Assembly (NCBI GenBank): GCA_009377575.1
Contig: WHTU01000003.1
Coordinates: forward strand, 1 to 64,000
DNA length: 64,000 nucleotides
Source of the DNA: Nitrososphaeraceae archaeon
GTDB taxonomy: Archaea > Thermoproteota > Nitrososphaeria > Nitrososphaerales > Nitrososphaeraceae
Reading direction: 5' to 3'
Under the pieces are notes generated by a model. The model made no database searches, was not told the DNA's origin, and worked only from the letters and a program-made list of their open reading frames with translations. Positions within the stretch are counted from its first letter, which is position 1. Each line of letters begins with the position of its first letter. Positions 19,350 through 29,340 of the stretch are shown piece by piece. The translations under genes and the position numbers were made by a program.

Positions 19350-19714
19350 CCCACTTATTGTTCGTAATGGCTTGGTGTCGATGAGTGATTTTTTTGTTGC
19401 TAGCTAGCTAATGAGACTAATAGGTGTAGGGAGAAGTATTCGAGATGTTATGATTGGCTTGTACAATTCACACTCCGCCAAAACTAGGACTTATTCCAGT
19501 CTGAAGTGGTCGTATAATACATGACATTTTGGAAGTTATGATAGAGGATTAGTATCTTTCAAATTTGACATGTTTGTTCTAAGTAATTTTTGATTATCGG
19601 AAAAGACAAACCCACAGTTAGTACTAAACTCATTGTTTCCTACTCTAGGACTAGTATACTCATTTAGTTATCATAGAAATTTACCTTTATATTATGGCTA
19701 CTAGGTGAATATTC
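19350..19714. other. Intergenic region with leaderless-type TATA box
   Basis: 365 bases. A TATA-like CTTTATATTA at 19684-19693 lies about 27 bases before the ATG at 19715, as expected for a leaderless archaeal transcript. Nothing else was recognised. Confidence 0.5.
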
Positions 19715-20101
19715 ATGCCTTCTGACGAGTTGCAGGAAATAAGAAGGGTTTTTCGAGGATTACAAACTCTGTATCAATTGCATCTCCCAAAAATAAATCC
19801 CGCACTAATAGACGATTTGCTCATCCGCGAACAAGAGGAAGTAGAAAAACATAATAATGCACCAACTTCATCTCCGCCCTTTTATATGGTCGAAATATCC
19901 ACTACGAAGAGCGCAGATCCAGAAAAAATGAAAAATTTGATATTCAAAAAGACAGGGCTTCTGCCGTCAGTATATGAAAATGGTACTCATTACGTAGCAA
20001 ATATGAGACTGACTCTGGAATTACTAAAGGCGATAAGTGAATCTGAGGAAGGAATAGTGAAAGTTTCAGGGGACTATACCGGAGGCATAGCTGGAAGATG
20101 A
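19715..20101 (+). CDS. Hypothetical protein, 128 aa
   Basis: No family was recognised. The protein is soluble with no signal peptide. The first 45 residues look helical and amphipathic (QEIRRVFRGLQTLYQLHLPK); a central segment (PPFYMVEISTTKSADPEKM) begins a probable alpha/beta part, and the end is glycine-rich (SGDYTGGIAGR). A TATA box about 27 bases upstream and good codon structure support a real gene. Single gene between argF and a secreted protein. Confidence 0.65.
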   Translation: MPSDELQEIRRVFRGLQTLYQLHLPKINPALIDDLLIREQEEVEKHNNAPTSSPPFYMVEISTTKSADPEKMKNLIFKKTGLLPSVYENGTHYVANMRLTLELLKAISESEEGIVKVSGDYTGGIAGR

Positions 20102-20536
20102 AATCAAAAAACTAGTAGAATAATGTCGATAGTCCTGTTTGCGAGAGTGCAATATTATAAGCAAGTTTATTTATGGTTCTGCCAATTTTGCATAGCATCA
20201 TCATTCAGTTACTTGAACATAGTTGAAACGAGATTCTAATTGTTTCCTGGAAGTTTGTCCATAGTATTTCATTTTATCCATGTTAGAACATATTAATGGG
20301 AGATGACAAACGTGAGGGGATATCTTGTGCAGTCCCGATGGCGAAGTCAACGGGAGTTCAGAGCAATTTTGAAAATTGTTTCCATTTACGAACCGCCCAC
20401 CAATTTATCGTGATCTTCCAAAGTGGATCAAATGAATCGATTGGTCCCCAAATACAGAATTAAGTAGTTATATAGAATCTTTCATAAAAAAATATATTGT
20501 TGGAGTTCTCCTGAGATGCATTCCAGACGTAATGCA
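20102..20536. other. Convergent intergenic region, no gene seen
   Basis: 435 bases between two convergent genes. No open frame, RNA gene or clear terminator was recognised; several T-rich runs are present. Confidence 0.45.
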
Positions 20537-20920
20537 TTAAGTAACTGGATCTGCTTCTGCGATTACCACGTGTTTGCCGACTTGATCATGACCAAGTGTC
20601 TCCAAAACGGTAAACGGTAACGTCTCACCTGGTTGGAGCGTCTGAGACGGTGAAGTAATGAACCTACTGGTCTCAAGTAAAAGTTGTCCGTTTGGATCGT
20701 AGAACTGCACGTTAACTCTTACATCATCTACAGGTGCAGTCGAATTGTTTACAATCTGTCCTTCCAGCTCTACATTATTTGTAGGGCCTGCTATTAGCTC
20801 GACTTGAGCTGTTTCCAAGTTGACAGTGTTTTGTTGTTTTTGTGCTAATACCTCAGCAGTTGTAAAGATCGTCATTGCCGCCAATACGGGAACTAATACT
20901 TTGATGATTGAGTTTGTCAT
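20537..20920 (-). CDS. Secreted FxLYD-like beta-sandwich protein
   Basis: 127 residues. Residues 1-26 are a signal peptide (hydrophobic core VLVPVLAAMTIFTTAEVLA, then AQ), after which a single Ig-like beta-sandwich follows. The pattern NNVELEGQIVNNSTAPVDDV with VNVQFYDPNGQLL and a final LPFTVLE strand resembles the FxLYD family found on archaeal and bacterial cell surfaces. Function is unknown; such domains are usually small extracellular binding modules. A short AGGTGA ribosome-binding-like site precedes the ATG. Confidence 0.7.
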   Translation of the reverse strand: MTNSIIKVLVPVLAAMTIFTTAEVLAQKQQNTVNLETAQVELIAGPTNNVELEGQIVNNSTAPVDDVRVNVQFYDPNGQLLLETSRFITSPSQTLQPGETLPFTVLETLGHDQVGKHVVIAEADPVT

Positions 20921-21109
20921 TCACCTGAGTTATCTTTTTACATCCTTAAAAAGTGTTCACTAGTACATACAAATTCAGTCCGAAGCGAAATATTGCCTAA
21001 TAAAATCAGGCGCTTACTACTACTGCTAACATGTCAGCTAATTCAACCAACGAACAGCTATCTGAAAAAAGGAGAGATTGGATGATTTATCGCACTACAT
21101 TTCAAGTGT

Positions 21110-22300
21110 TTACGGTCTACGCTCCTGCTTTTGATTTTGTTGCTGCTGTTGCTGTTGCTGTTGTCGATGCTGATGCAATATGTCAGGTACCGAAATCCAT
21201 CTCTTGAATGAAGTAGATTGTGTAGTCGTTGGCTTAGCGATCGATGAATGTGGAATTGTCGAAATCCTTTCTAGATCCGGAAATTTGGAACGAATCTCCA
21301 TTTCAACCTGCAGACATATCATCTCTACATCCTTGAGTGGCTTATCACCATCTACTTCAATATGCACTTCAGCTTGGGAAACCATTCCTGCTGGTCTGAG
21401 CAAGACTGACCTAACCTTGACTTTAGTTTGTGATTGTTCTAGTCCTTCACCAACCCTAAACTGCTTTTGCTCGATATGTTGCTTGATAAGTTCAGTGAGT
21501 TTGGGATTCTGCCACGAATCTACAAGTATTAAAGATGACTTTTTTAATGAGATATATGATACAGAGAAAATGTAGCATGCAATTATCATCCCTCCTATCG
21601 CATCCATCTGTAAAAATCCAAATTGTGTAGCGACTAACACACTAAAGAATCCAATAATAGATGCTGAACCATCTTTTATTGAATTCCTTGCATCTGTTCT
21701 TAATGATAACAGATTATACCTATTTGCAATGATTCTCATCTGAAATGCCCTATGCAAGGAGATTGCACCGGCTGCAGCCAAAACTACCATAATAAATAGT
21801 GGATGTTTGATCTCATGAGGATGCAATAGTGCTTGATAAGAATTGTAAAATATTACTACTCCTATGGCTATCATCCCTATAGCGGCCATTAAAGCGGCAA
21901 AGCTCTCTACCTTGTGATATCCAAAATGGAATTTCTTGTCCGCAGGTCTATGGGCAATTCGAAGACCCAGTAACACGACGAAGGAAATCGCGGCATCAGC
22001 TATAGAATCTATACCGTCTGCTGTTGCAACTACACTGCCGCTTATATATCCTGCTGTAATTTCGACAATTCCAATGCTTACAAGAGTGATAACGGATATT
22101 TTTGCAATTCTTTGTCCTGCTAGTATCCCTTCACTTACAAGGCTGTTGTGCTCGGTAAACGTACTACTGGGATTTGATTCTCCAGTGCTATTTGATTTCT
22201 TACCCTCGAAGTTTAACCCTTTATCCCGACTTCGAGATAAACCCTTCACGACACTATCGCTACTATCATCATCAGAAGCTCCGGTATTACTGTCGTCCAA
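21110..22300 (-). CDS. Cation diffusion facilitator (CDF) metal exporter
   Basis: 396 residues. A hydrophilic Asp/Ser-rich N-terminus (about 65 residues) is followed by six membrane helices. The metal site of helix 2 is visible in DGIDSIADA and the helix 5 counterpart in TDARNSIKDG; KFHFGYHKVE is the conserved loop after helix 2. A cytoplasmic ferredoxin-like domain (VRSVLLRPAGMVSQAEVHIEVDG) follows, and the protein ends in a Gln tract of nine residues plus a basic tail. CDF proteins export Zn, Fe, Mn, Co or similar in exchange for protons. Metal choice cannot be read from the sequence. Confidence 0.9.
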   Translation of the reverse strand: MDDSNTGASDDDSSDSVVKGLSRSRDKGLNFEGKKSNSTGESNPSSTFTEHNSLVSEGILAGQRIAKISVITLVSIGIVEITAGYISGSVVATADGIDSIADAAISFVVLLGLRIAHRPADKKFHFGYHKVESFAALMAAIGMIAIGVVIFYNSYQALLHPHEIKHPLFIMVVLAAAGAISLHRAFQMRIIANRYNLLSLRTDARNSIKDGSASIIGFFSVLVATQFGFLQMDAIGGMIIACYIFSVSYISLKKSSLILVDSWQNPKLTELIKQHIEQKQFRVGEGLEQSQTKVKVRSVLLRPAGMVSQAEVHIEVDGDKPLKDVEMICLQVEMEIRSKFPDLERISTIPHSSIAKPTTTQSTSFKRWISVPDILHQHRQQQQQQQQQNQKQERRP

Positions 22301-23469
22301 TTTCTAGAATATGCATTCATTAGTACTCATTGGCATGATATAAACATCGCGCATTAGAGAATTTTCATATTTATTTCGATATATTTCATCATTTCTGTTG
22401 GTAGAGAAGCATATAATAGATATATTGGAAGTAAATGCATAAAAGTTAAAATATCCACACTAGACTTGACTAACCGGTTTATATTCTTACTAGATACGGA
22501 GACAAGCACCAGCAATCGATTTCTCGCAGAATAAAAGAGTTTTGAGAATGGAAAGAAAACAGCGACGACACTATCGCATTTGTAACAGAGGCTGATATAT
22601 CTTCATGTAATAGGATGTGTATCCGAAGCGAAATATATTTGTTCTAACACCTATTTCAAAAGTTTTTACAAATATTGGGACCATATGTTTATTACAACTT
22701 GGACTAAAATTGCGGAGAATTTGAAGTTCAAAAAACTTATCAGGATATGTAAGTAACAGCAAGTCCGAACAACAAAGAGAAGATAGTCAGAAAAGATAGA
22801 TTATTAATAAAGTAGTTACGTACGGGTGAAAAATACGTGAATAATTCTTGTTGATATGAAAGTATGGGTCTGCCTGCATCCCTCGATTCAAAAATCTTTA
22901 CAGATGTTTCTACCATTAAAATAATAGTACTAACAATCTTCCTGGCAGGTCTCTATTAATTAGTCTCACGTTCCTTCTCGCCACTCCTGGATGGTATCCT
23001 GGTCAGTTATTATGCAGTTCAATTAGCGAAAACTGATGTAGTTTCTCTTTGTCCATTTAATACATAGTACCCTACACTCAGTAGTCTGTCATTACTTATG
23101 TATCAAGTATCTAACGGCATAATATTTCATATGGTTTAGTAACTATAAGTTTATCATAATAATGATTCACATTAATTAGAGACTGACATCCATCCCTATA
23201 TACCAGGATCGTAGAAAAATATTCATAGAGGCCGTTAGTTAGTATTCACGGCAATTTTGAGGAGCGAACAATCAGAGTTTACCTAGAATAAAAAAACTAC
23301 AACAACTTAGCGTATAATAGTTATCGTGCTCTGTCAACAGAATATATCATATTAATTTGGAAGTCTTGATTTATTTAAACAGATTATCAAATTCTGACAC
23401 ATAGTTGTCTCAAATGAAACGACATAATTTTCAAGCTATTTATATCAATGTATTTAATAAGAGTGAAAC
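22301..23469. other. Long gene-free region between CDF and MFS genes
   Basis: About 1,170 bases between two divergent transporters, the longest non-coding stretch here. Short frames (for example 22571-22762 on the minus strand) lack coding character. A TATA-like TATTTATATC at 23437-23446 lies about 28 bases before the MFS start. No tRNA, repeat array or recognisable structured RNA was found by eye. Confidence 0.5.
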
Positions 23470-24957
23470 ATGTCGCCGTCACCTAATTCAGACGATACTG
23501 AATCCCTGTTATTTCAATTGGGAACAAGAATAGATTCCCTAGAAAAAATACCTATGAGTGCCGGCGTCCTATTGGCGATAAGTTTGGCAAGCTTTTTTAC
23601 CTATTATGATTTTTCAAATTATGCATACATTTCCCCAATGTTGAAGGAGAGCTGGAATATTCAAGACTCGGAGATCGCCCTCGGAGCTTCTTTAACAGTT
23701 TTAGGGTATGTTATAGGTGCAGTACTCATTACGATTTATGCGGATCTCTATGGAAGAAAACCCGCTCTTGTAATTTCAGTTTTACTGTTGGCAGGAGGCT
23801 CTATCCTAGCGGCGTCCGCACAAGATATGACCCAGATGGTCATATTTAGACTGATTACAGGGATCGGGATTGGTTCAGAAATCGCAATTGTAGCGACATA
23901 TATCGGTGAAATATCACCAAAATCAAAGAGGGGTAGATATACCTCACTGATAGTCTTTTTTGGATGGACAGGTATTGCTCTATCTGGACCCATTTCTTTT
24001 GCATTGTTCGAAGGCGAAATCAACGATTTTGTTCAGATAGATGGTTGGCGAATAATTCTAGCGATAGCGGTAATACCAGCTCTATTCGCACTAATTTTAA
24101 GAATGCGTATGCCAGAGTCCCTGCGATGGTTGATATCCAAAGGTAAAATGGAGGAAGCCAATAGACTACTTATCAAGCTAGGATTAGATCCGATCACACG
24201 TCAAGGAGTTGTAAATCACTCTGAAAGGGAAAATGCATCAAATAATGTCTCAGATGTCACAAAAGAATTCAAACAAGAAGACAAGAAAGGATTAAAGAGA
24301 TCGAGCCATGGAGCCGATAAGAATCTGACTATTCTGTTTAGAAATATCGTTACTTTTAGAAATATCGTTACTAATAGGAGAATTGTTTTTAGCAGAATTT
24401 CCATCCTTTCAGCTATTTGGTCGCTTGCGCTAATACCAATTTACGCTTCACTTTTACTGGTAGTTGAGTATACTAACCAAGGATATGAAATTGGAGAATC
24501 CATAGCTGTGAATATGATTGCAAGCTCCGGGTTCGTGGCTGGAGGTATATGTTCACTTATCATTGCAGACAGGATTGAAAGAAAATACCAAATCGCATTA
24601 TCATGCGCTGTTATGGGGATGGCATTTATCTTACGAGGTATATTTATACAAGATTATCTAGGATTGGTCATCTCTAGCTTCATGGCATTTGGGGCTAACG
24701 CATGGATGATCTCAAATCTCTTAACCTACACAGCAGAAAACTTTCCTACAGAGATTCGTTCCACGTGCTCTGGCATTGTTGAAGGTGCAGGCAGATTAAT
24801 TGCCACAGTTGGTCCGTTTGTCTTTATCATGCTTGTAACTTTCGGATTTTTCAATCTGATGGTTGGGCTAGCAGCATTTAGCTTTGTTGCAGCTATAGTA
24901 GTCTTATTACTAGGAAGGAATACGCTGAATCTGTCTTTGGAAAGGTTGAACGGATAG
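23470..24957 (+). CDS. MFS transporter (sugar/aromatic-acid porter type)
   Basis: 495 residues with about 12 membrane helices. The loop 2-3 signature ADLYGRKPAL and the related SPKSKRGRYTS after helix 4 are those of the major facilitator superfamily. The central cytoplasmic loop (about residues 235-310) is long and contains an exact tandem duplication, FRNIVT twice. Substrate is unknown; the closest motif pattern is of sugar, aromatic acid or metabolite:H+ symporters. A TATA box at 23437 suggests a leaderless transcript. The neighbour downstream is convergent. Confidence 0.88.
   Translation: MSPSPNSDDTESLLFQLGTRIDSLEKIPMSAGVLLAISLASFFTYYDFSNYAYISPMLKESWNIQDSEIALGASLTVLGYVIGAVLITIYADLYGRKPALVISVLLLAGGSILAASAQDMTQMVIFRLITGIGIGSEIAIVATYIGEISPKSKRGRYTSLIVFFGWTGIALSGPISFALFEGEINDFVQIDGWRIILAIAVIPALFALILRMRMPESLRWLISKGKMEEANRLLIKLGLDPITRQGVVNHSERENASNNVSDVTKEFKQEDKKGLKRSSHGADKNLTILFRNIVTFRNIVTNRRIVFSRISILSAIWSLALIPIYASLLLVVEYTNQGYEIGESIAVNMIASSGFVAGGICSLIIADRIERKYQIALSCAVMGMAFILRGIFIQDYLGLVISSFMAFGANAWMISNLLTYTAENFPTEIRSTCSGIVEGAGRLIATVGPFVFIMLVTFGFFNLMVGLAAFSFVAAIVVLLLGRNTLNLSLERLNG
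24337..24372 (+). repeat. 18-bp tandem duplication in MFS gene
   Basis: Two perfect copies of TTTAGAAATATCGTTACT stand head to tail at 24337-24354 and 24355-24372. The unit keeps frame and adds six residues to the central loop of the transporter. Confidence 0.9.
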
Positions 24958-25041
24958 GCCAGTTAAAATGACTCGTTAGGATTGCTAGTAGATTAATGGT
25001 TGTCAGAGATGTACGGATCTGGTATGACACGAGTTATTTAA

Positions 25042-25749
25042 TTAGTAACGCTGAGAATCCAGGATCATCCTAGCAGTTTGAAAGATTTGTATCCACATTC
25101 CCCACGTTAATCTACCTGTATTAGTATTCTGCCTGCTTGGATGATATGACGATAAAAGAACCTTGTTACCTTTGATATTAAACTTTCCACCGTGTTGAAA
25201 CTCTATCGCTGTAGACCCGATAAGCTTGCAATATGTTTGAAATGCAATATGTCCAAGAGTGACGATAACCTTAATTGTTTTATCAAGTAAATCCAATTCA
25301 GATCTTAGATATTGGGTACAGTTTGTTATTTCAGATGGAGTGGGTCGATTATGGGGAGGGGCACATCGTGCGACAGCAGTAATATATGTATCTTTTAGTA
25401 CAAATCCGTCATTCTTGCGCTGACTGACACCGGAGCTAGAAAACCCCGTTTGGAATAACGCCTTGGCTACCCAGTCTCCCGAGCCATCACCTGTAAACAT
25501 ACGTCCAGTTCTATTTCCACCGTGAGCAGCCGGTGCTAGTCCTATAATTAGTAACCTCGCATTGGCATCTCCAAAGCTAGGAACTGGTCTTGCCCAGTAA
25601 AGTTCATTTCTGAACCGTTTTGGTATGTTTGCAGCAATTAATGATATATGTTCTGATAACCTTGGGCAGATCTTACACCTTATTACTCTCGTATTAATCT
25701 CCAAAAGCTTCTCCTTTGAATCACAGTTTCCAACATTGTAGTACTTCAA
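25042..25749 (-). CDS. Uracil-DNA glycosylase, family 5 (UDGb)
   Basis: 235 residues; removes uracil and other deaminated bases from DNA. Motif 1 GLAPAAHGGNRTGRMFTGD and the final HPSRQNTNTGRLT are those of family 5, which lacks the usual polar catalytic residue of other families. The four iron-sulphur cysteines are visible: C25 and C28 (RCKICPRL), then a pair 15 residues apart in RCAPPHNRP and ITNC. Length is normal. Single gene, convergent with the MFS gene. Confidence 0.93.
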   Translation of the reverse strand: MKYYNVGNCDSKEKLLEINTRVIRCKICPRLSEHISLIAANIPKRFRNELYWARPVPSFGDANARLLIIGLAPAAHGGNRTGRMFTGDGSGDWVAKALFQTGFSSSGVSQRKNDGFVLKDTYITAVARCAPPHNRPTPSEITNCTQYLRSELDLLDKTIKVIVTLGHIAFQTYCKLIGSTAIEFQHGGKFNIKGNKVLLSSYHPSRQNTNTGRLTWGMWIQIFQTARMILDSQRY

Positions 25750-26071
25750 TGTAAATACTTACTCTTCGGCCTTAAGGTTAACTTCCTCGAAGGTAACCCA
25801 TATATATTAATATTTTAGGGCGAGTTTCAGATTGGCGGAACCTGTTCTAGGTGCACATCTGCGTGATAAAGTTACTACCGATGTTCTGAATAGGGATCCC
25901 CAACTTTGGTGAGCGCATACAATGTGTCGTAGTGATTCTGTTTATGATTAGGAATTCTTACTAATTTTCATTGATATACCATCAGGAATATCAAAGGATT
26001 TCTTTACTGAATAGTGTTTTTTAAATATCTGGTGATATAAGTATGCAGTTGTTAGAGATGCAGGAGGATGA
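25750..26071. other. Divergent intergenic region
   Basis: About 320 bases between the glycosylase and the SelD-like gene. CAGGAGG at 26061-26067 is a ribosome-binding-like site for the latter. No gene seen. Confidence 0.5.
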
Positions 26072-27469
26072 TTGCGGTTGACTGAAGAATTTTGGCAAAA
26101 GATAGAAGAATATCGAAAATTGGGGTTCGACCCTTTGAGGTGGGTTGCTACCGGTTCTAATGAAATTGATAATTGGACACTTAATCACGCGGTAAAGGAA
26201 ATGAAACGCAGCTCTATAAAGTTGGATACAAATTGGTATGACGCATTCCATTACGCAGATGGGAAAGCACCTGATCTTAGTAGAAGGGTCTTTTCCATAC
26301 GCGATCCTGCAGTTGAAAACGAGGTTGAACTTAAACACGCCCTTGCTATATTCCGAGTTCATAAGGAGATAGAGAACGATTCTTCCTTATTTACGGGGAT
26401 TCTGAACAATTTCTTCAGAAATTTCCGGTGTAAAGTTTCCATTAGTAAAAGTACATTTGCAGTTACAGAGCATAGGGATGCACAATTCGCCTTATTTGAC
26501 TATATTGGTTTGCATAGAGGAGATAAGGTAGGTTTTACGGCTGCGGATAATGCTACGGCTCATGTGATTGATCCTACATTGAAGCCCGACTCTGAGCTCC
26601 ATACAGACATCCCCATGACGCGATGCATCGATCATTTGAATCTGATTGGATGCACATCAGGATTTAACCTCTACCCCATATATGATTCTCCTCAAGAATC
26701 TACACTTGATACGATTAGAAAAAATCTTGATGCATTCACATCCAGATATAATCTCAAGATGGATGATTACAGCTCACTTAAGATAGGAAAGCTCTTCTTT
26801 GGTGCGACAGGGATTGCTAACACCTTCAAAGAACTACCTACAAATTATGACCAGATTGAGGAAACTATGCAGATTATTATCACTAATCCGCTCGGGTCAT
26901 TGATGGCATTAAGTCTATTTACACTAGCACAAATAGATGAGAAGATTATTTCTACTTTAGAAACCAAAGGCGTCACCAACCAAGATCTAGTATCTGCAAA
27001 AGATGAATGCATGAAGAACCTGAGTGAACCGCATTTTTCACTGGGAAAAATAATCTCAAAATATTGTCCTAACTTTGGGGATTCACCGCAGAAGAATGAT
27101 AACTTAATAGCGGTTCATCCTTTAGGTAGTGATGGCATACTCGGTTTATGGAAGCTTGCCCGAATAAGCAATTGTCATCTTGTGGTCAACGACGTTCCAA
27201 TGATGTTTGAGGAAATTGCAAGACTAGCTTCAAGTGAAGCACTCGTAACAAACCCAACGGCTGCTATGAACGGATGTCATACCATTGTCGCAACGAAAGA
27301 CATTTCAAATATAGTACTTGACGAATTGCGAAGGCATAACTTTAGAGCAACTGTCATAGGTTTTGTTGCGAGAAAGGGAGAGCCAAACGTTACCTTTGAA
27401 AGTAATGTTAAAGAGCACTTCGCTGCAAATATAGGGTTATCTATACTTAATAAAATAACAGATAAGTGA
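26072..27469 (+). CDS. SelD/PurM-like (AIR-synthase-related) protein
   Basis: 465 residues. The middle and C-terminal parts follow the layout of selenophosphate synthetase and AIR synthase: HTDIPMTRCIDHLNLIG resembles the dimer-core Asp motif, and SDGILGLWKLARISN followed by NPTAAMNGCHTIVATKD matches the SelD pattern (TGFGLLGHL and DPQTSGGLL). The GGC-type catalytic Cys/Sec loop of true SelD is not visible, so ordinary selenophosphate synthesis is unlikely. An N-terminal domain of about 120 residues has no recognised match. A stop codon abuts upstream, so initiation is at TTG 26072 or TTG 26078 behind CAGGAGG. Confidence 0.6.
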   Translation: MRLTEEFWQKIEEYRKLGFDPLRWVATGSNEIDNWTLNHAVKEMKRSSIKLDTNWYDAFHYADGKAPDLSRRVFSIRDPAVENEVELKHALAIFRVHKEIENDSSLFTGILNNFFRNFRCKVSISKSTFAVTEHRDAQFALFDYIGLHRGDKVGFTAADNATAHVIDPTLKPDSELHTDIPMTRCIDHLNLIGCTSGFNLYPIYDSPQESTLDTIRKNLDAFTSRYNLKMDDYSSLKIGKLFFGATGIANTFKELPTNYDQIEETMQIIITNPLGSLMALSLFTLAQIDEKIISTLETKGVTNQDLVSAKDECMKNLSEPHFSLGKIISKYCPNFGDSPQKNDNLIAVHPLGSDGILGLWKLARISNCHLVVNDVPMMFEEIARLASSEALVTNPTAAMNGCHTIVATKDISNIVLDELRRHNFRATVIGFVARKGEPNVTFESNVKEHFAANIGLSILNKITDK

Positions 27470-27561
27470 AAGAAGATGTTGGTGGTTACATGACGGAGAT
27501 TATAAAGTCCTCAAATGCTCGGAGTTTTATTTGATTGCTGAACTTCGTGAGGTTAGATCGC

Positions 27562-28668
27562 CTAATCTGAGAATTTGTTAGTCCGATTCTCATCAGTATC
27601 TTTCTTGTTAAATGACATTCCTCCATCTGGTCCGTCCCTGCCTTCCTTTACCGAAACATATTTGATTCTAATAAATGAAAGTATAATTGCTAATCCGAGG
27701 ATTCCAAAAATAATAGCTATAGAAGTAGGTATCGGTATTTCGTAAACCTCTGAAATTAACATCTTGATGCCTATGAAAAGTAATATTGCTGCCAGTCCTG
27801 GTTTTAGATAGTAAAATTTGTCTATCATTCCAGCGAGAAGGAAGTACAGGCTCCGCAAGCCCAATATTGCAAATATATTAGAAGTTATTACTAGAAATGA
27901 GTCTGTTGTGATTGCAAGAATTGCAGGAATAGAATCAAGAGCGAACACCAAATCAGTCATTTCGATAATTACCAGTGCAATTAGCATCGGAGTTGCATAC
28001 ATTATGCCATCTGATGCTCGATGAAGAAACTTGTCTGAGGTATCTCCTTTTAGCTCTATAGGAACAAACTTTTTCAAAATTCTTACTGCAATGTTCTTTT
28101 CTATTTCTATCTTTTTTTCCTTTTTTTCTACTAGCATTCGTATTGCGGTGAATATCAATAGACCACCAAAGATGTATATCATCCAATGAAATGATTCAAG
28201 CAGAGAAATCCCTGCTAGAATTAGGACTACCCTCAGCCCAATTGCACTTAGTATCCCAAGCATCAACACCTTGTGCTGATATATGTATGGAATACCAAGT
28301 GATGAAAATATTAGCACGAATACAAACATGTTATCTACACTTAGTGATTTTTCAATCGCATACCCTGTCAGAAACAAGATTGATTTGTCATATCCCATAC
28401 TTACAAAAATTAGACCTGCAAATACGCCTGCTAGCGAAATCCAGATTATGGTCCAACGCAATGCATGTTCGAATGTTTTCTTATTTCTCTCTTGGTGACT
28501 TAGAAGCTGTACATTATTGTCTGTAGAGTTCTTATTCTTTGAAGATATTCTTAACCTTATACTCTCAATCATCCCTAAGTCTATCGCTAATGCTATCCCT
28601 ACGAATAATCCAAAGGCTATCCACATTAAAGATTGATAACTACTATCCGCGAATACAAGAGGTTCCAT
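27562..28668 (-). CDS. TerC family membrane protein
   Basis: 368 residues with about nine membrane helices. The diagnostic segments are YAIEKSLSVDNMFVFVLIF, which carries the acidic Asp in a helix, and MTDLVFALDSIPAILAITTD, the repeat-related second acidic helix. TerC/Alx proteins are linked to manganese efflux and tellurite or pH stress. A charged, disordered C-terminal tail of about 30 residues follows the last helix. Single gene. Confidence 0.92.
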   Translation of the reverse strand: MEPLVFADSSYQSLMWIAFGLFVGIALAIDLGMIESIRLRISSKNKNSTDNNVQLLSHQERNKKTFEHALRWTIIWISLAGVFAGLIFVSMGYDKSILFLTGYAIEKSLSVDNMFVFVLIFSSLGIPYIYQHKVLMLGILSAIGLRVVLILAGISLLESFHWMIYIFGGLLIFTAIRMLVEKKEKKIEIEKNIAVRILKKFVPIELKGDTSDKFLHRASDGIMYATPMLIALVIIEMTDLVFALDSIPAILAITTDSFLVITSNIFAILGLRSLYFLLAGMIDKFYYLKPGLAAILLFIGIKMLISEVYEIPIPTSIAIIFGILGLAIILSFIRIKYVSVKEGRDGPDGGMSFNKKDTDENRTNKFSD

Positions 28669-28956
28669 CGTCTAAATGATAAGAAATTTTTAGTCTAAGC
28701 TATATATGACTTGCAGGTATTCAATGTATTACTTTGTATTGCCACATCATCCAGACCCTTGATAATACTAAGCATGTCTTTTAAAATAGGCAAATGGTTT
28801 ACCGTGAATAACCTAAACTAATTCTACTTTTTTATTTCCTAGGGTATGTTAGCTATACAAGATAGACAAGTCATAAAGTCTGCAGAAAAATTTCTAATCT
28901 CACGAAGAATTAGTTATTCAACCGACAACCGTGACTAAACACTGCTTATAATTTGT

Positions 28957-29340
28957 TCAAGTCATCATGTAGTTGTTAATCTTCATAGGTTCAAGGATTT
29001 TTATCCGCTGCTCGGGAAAATCGTCAACAATTACGTCAAAGCTCATTTCTCTCAAAGTTTCTGGAACACCGATCATCACCTGGTCACTTGAAATAATGCC
29101 TTGTGCAGCATTTTCGATCTCGTCTTGAGATTTGTTATCTCTTATATGTTCGATCACATATGCACAAAAGATGCCAAGTGTTTCGTTGGCGTTGATCTTG
29201 AGACCCCTTCCAATCTTTTTCTTGATCGAGGCTACGGTATTGAAAAATATCGATTCCTCTTCCTTATCCGGATATTGGAATACCCTTACGAATGGAGGAG
29301 TATCGAGTTCCCCACGCACTAAGACTCTAATATCTATCAT
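28957..29340 (-). CDS. Urease gamma-subunit (UreA)-like protein coupled to a ureohydrolase
   Basis: 127 residues. From residue 25 to 115 it lines up with UreA throughout: an N-terminal helix, then GRGLKINANETLGIF (UreA: ARGLKLNYPESVAL), EHIRDNKS (EGARDGKS) and SSDQVMIGVPET (TREQVMEGVPEM), ending near KILEP (where UreA has VTVHNP). A 20-residue extension precedes the match. No ureB, ureC or urease accessory gene is in the window. The start codon overlaps the stop of the ureohydrolase gene by four bases (ATGA), so the two are translationally coupled. In urease UreA is structural and binds no nickel; its role here is unknown but presumably tied to the ureohydrolase. Confidence 0.7.
   Translation of the reverse strand: MIDIRVLVRGELDTPPFVRVFQYPDKEEESIFFNTVASIKKKIGRGLKINANETLGIFCAYVIEHIRDNKSQDEIENAAQGIISSDQVMIGVPETLREMSFDVIVDDFPEQRIKILEPMKINNYMMT

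Noticed and set aside
22571-22762. 63-aa ORF in the 1.17-kb gap
   Set aside because: No start signal, promoter or recognisable composition; chance frame in AT-rich DNA.
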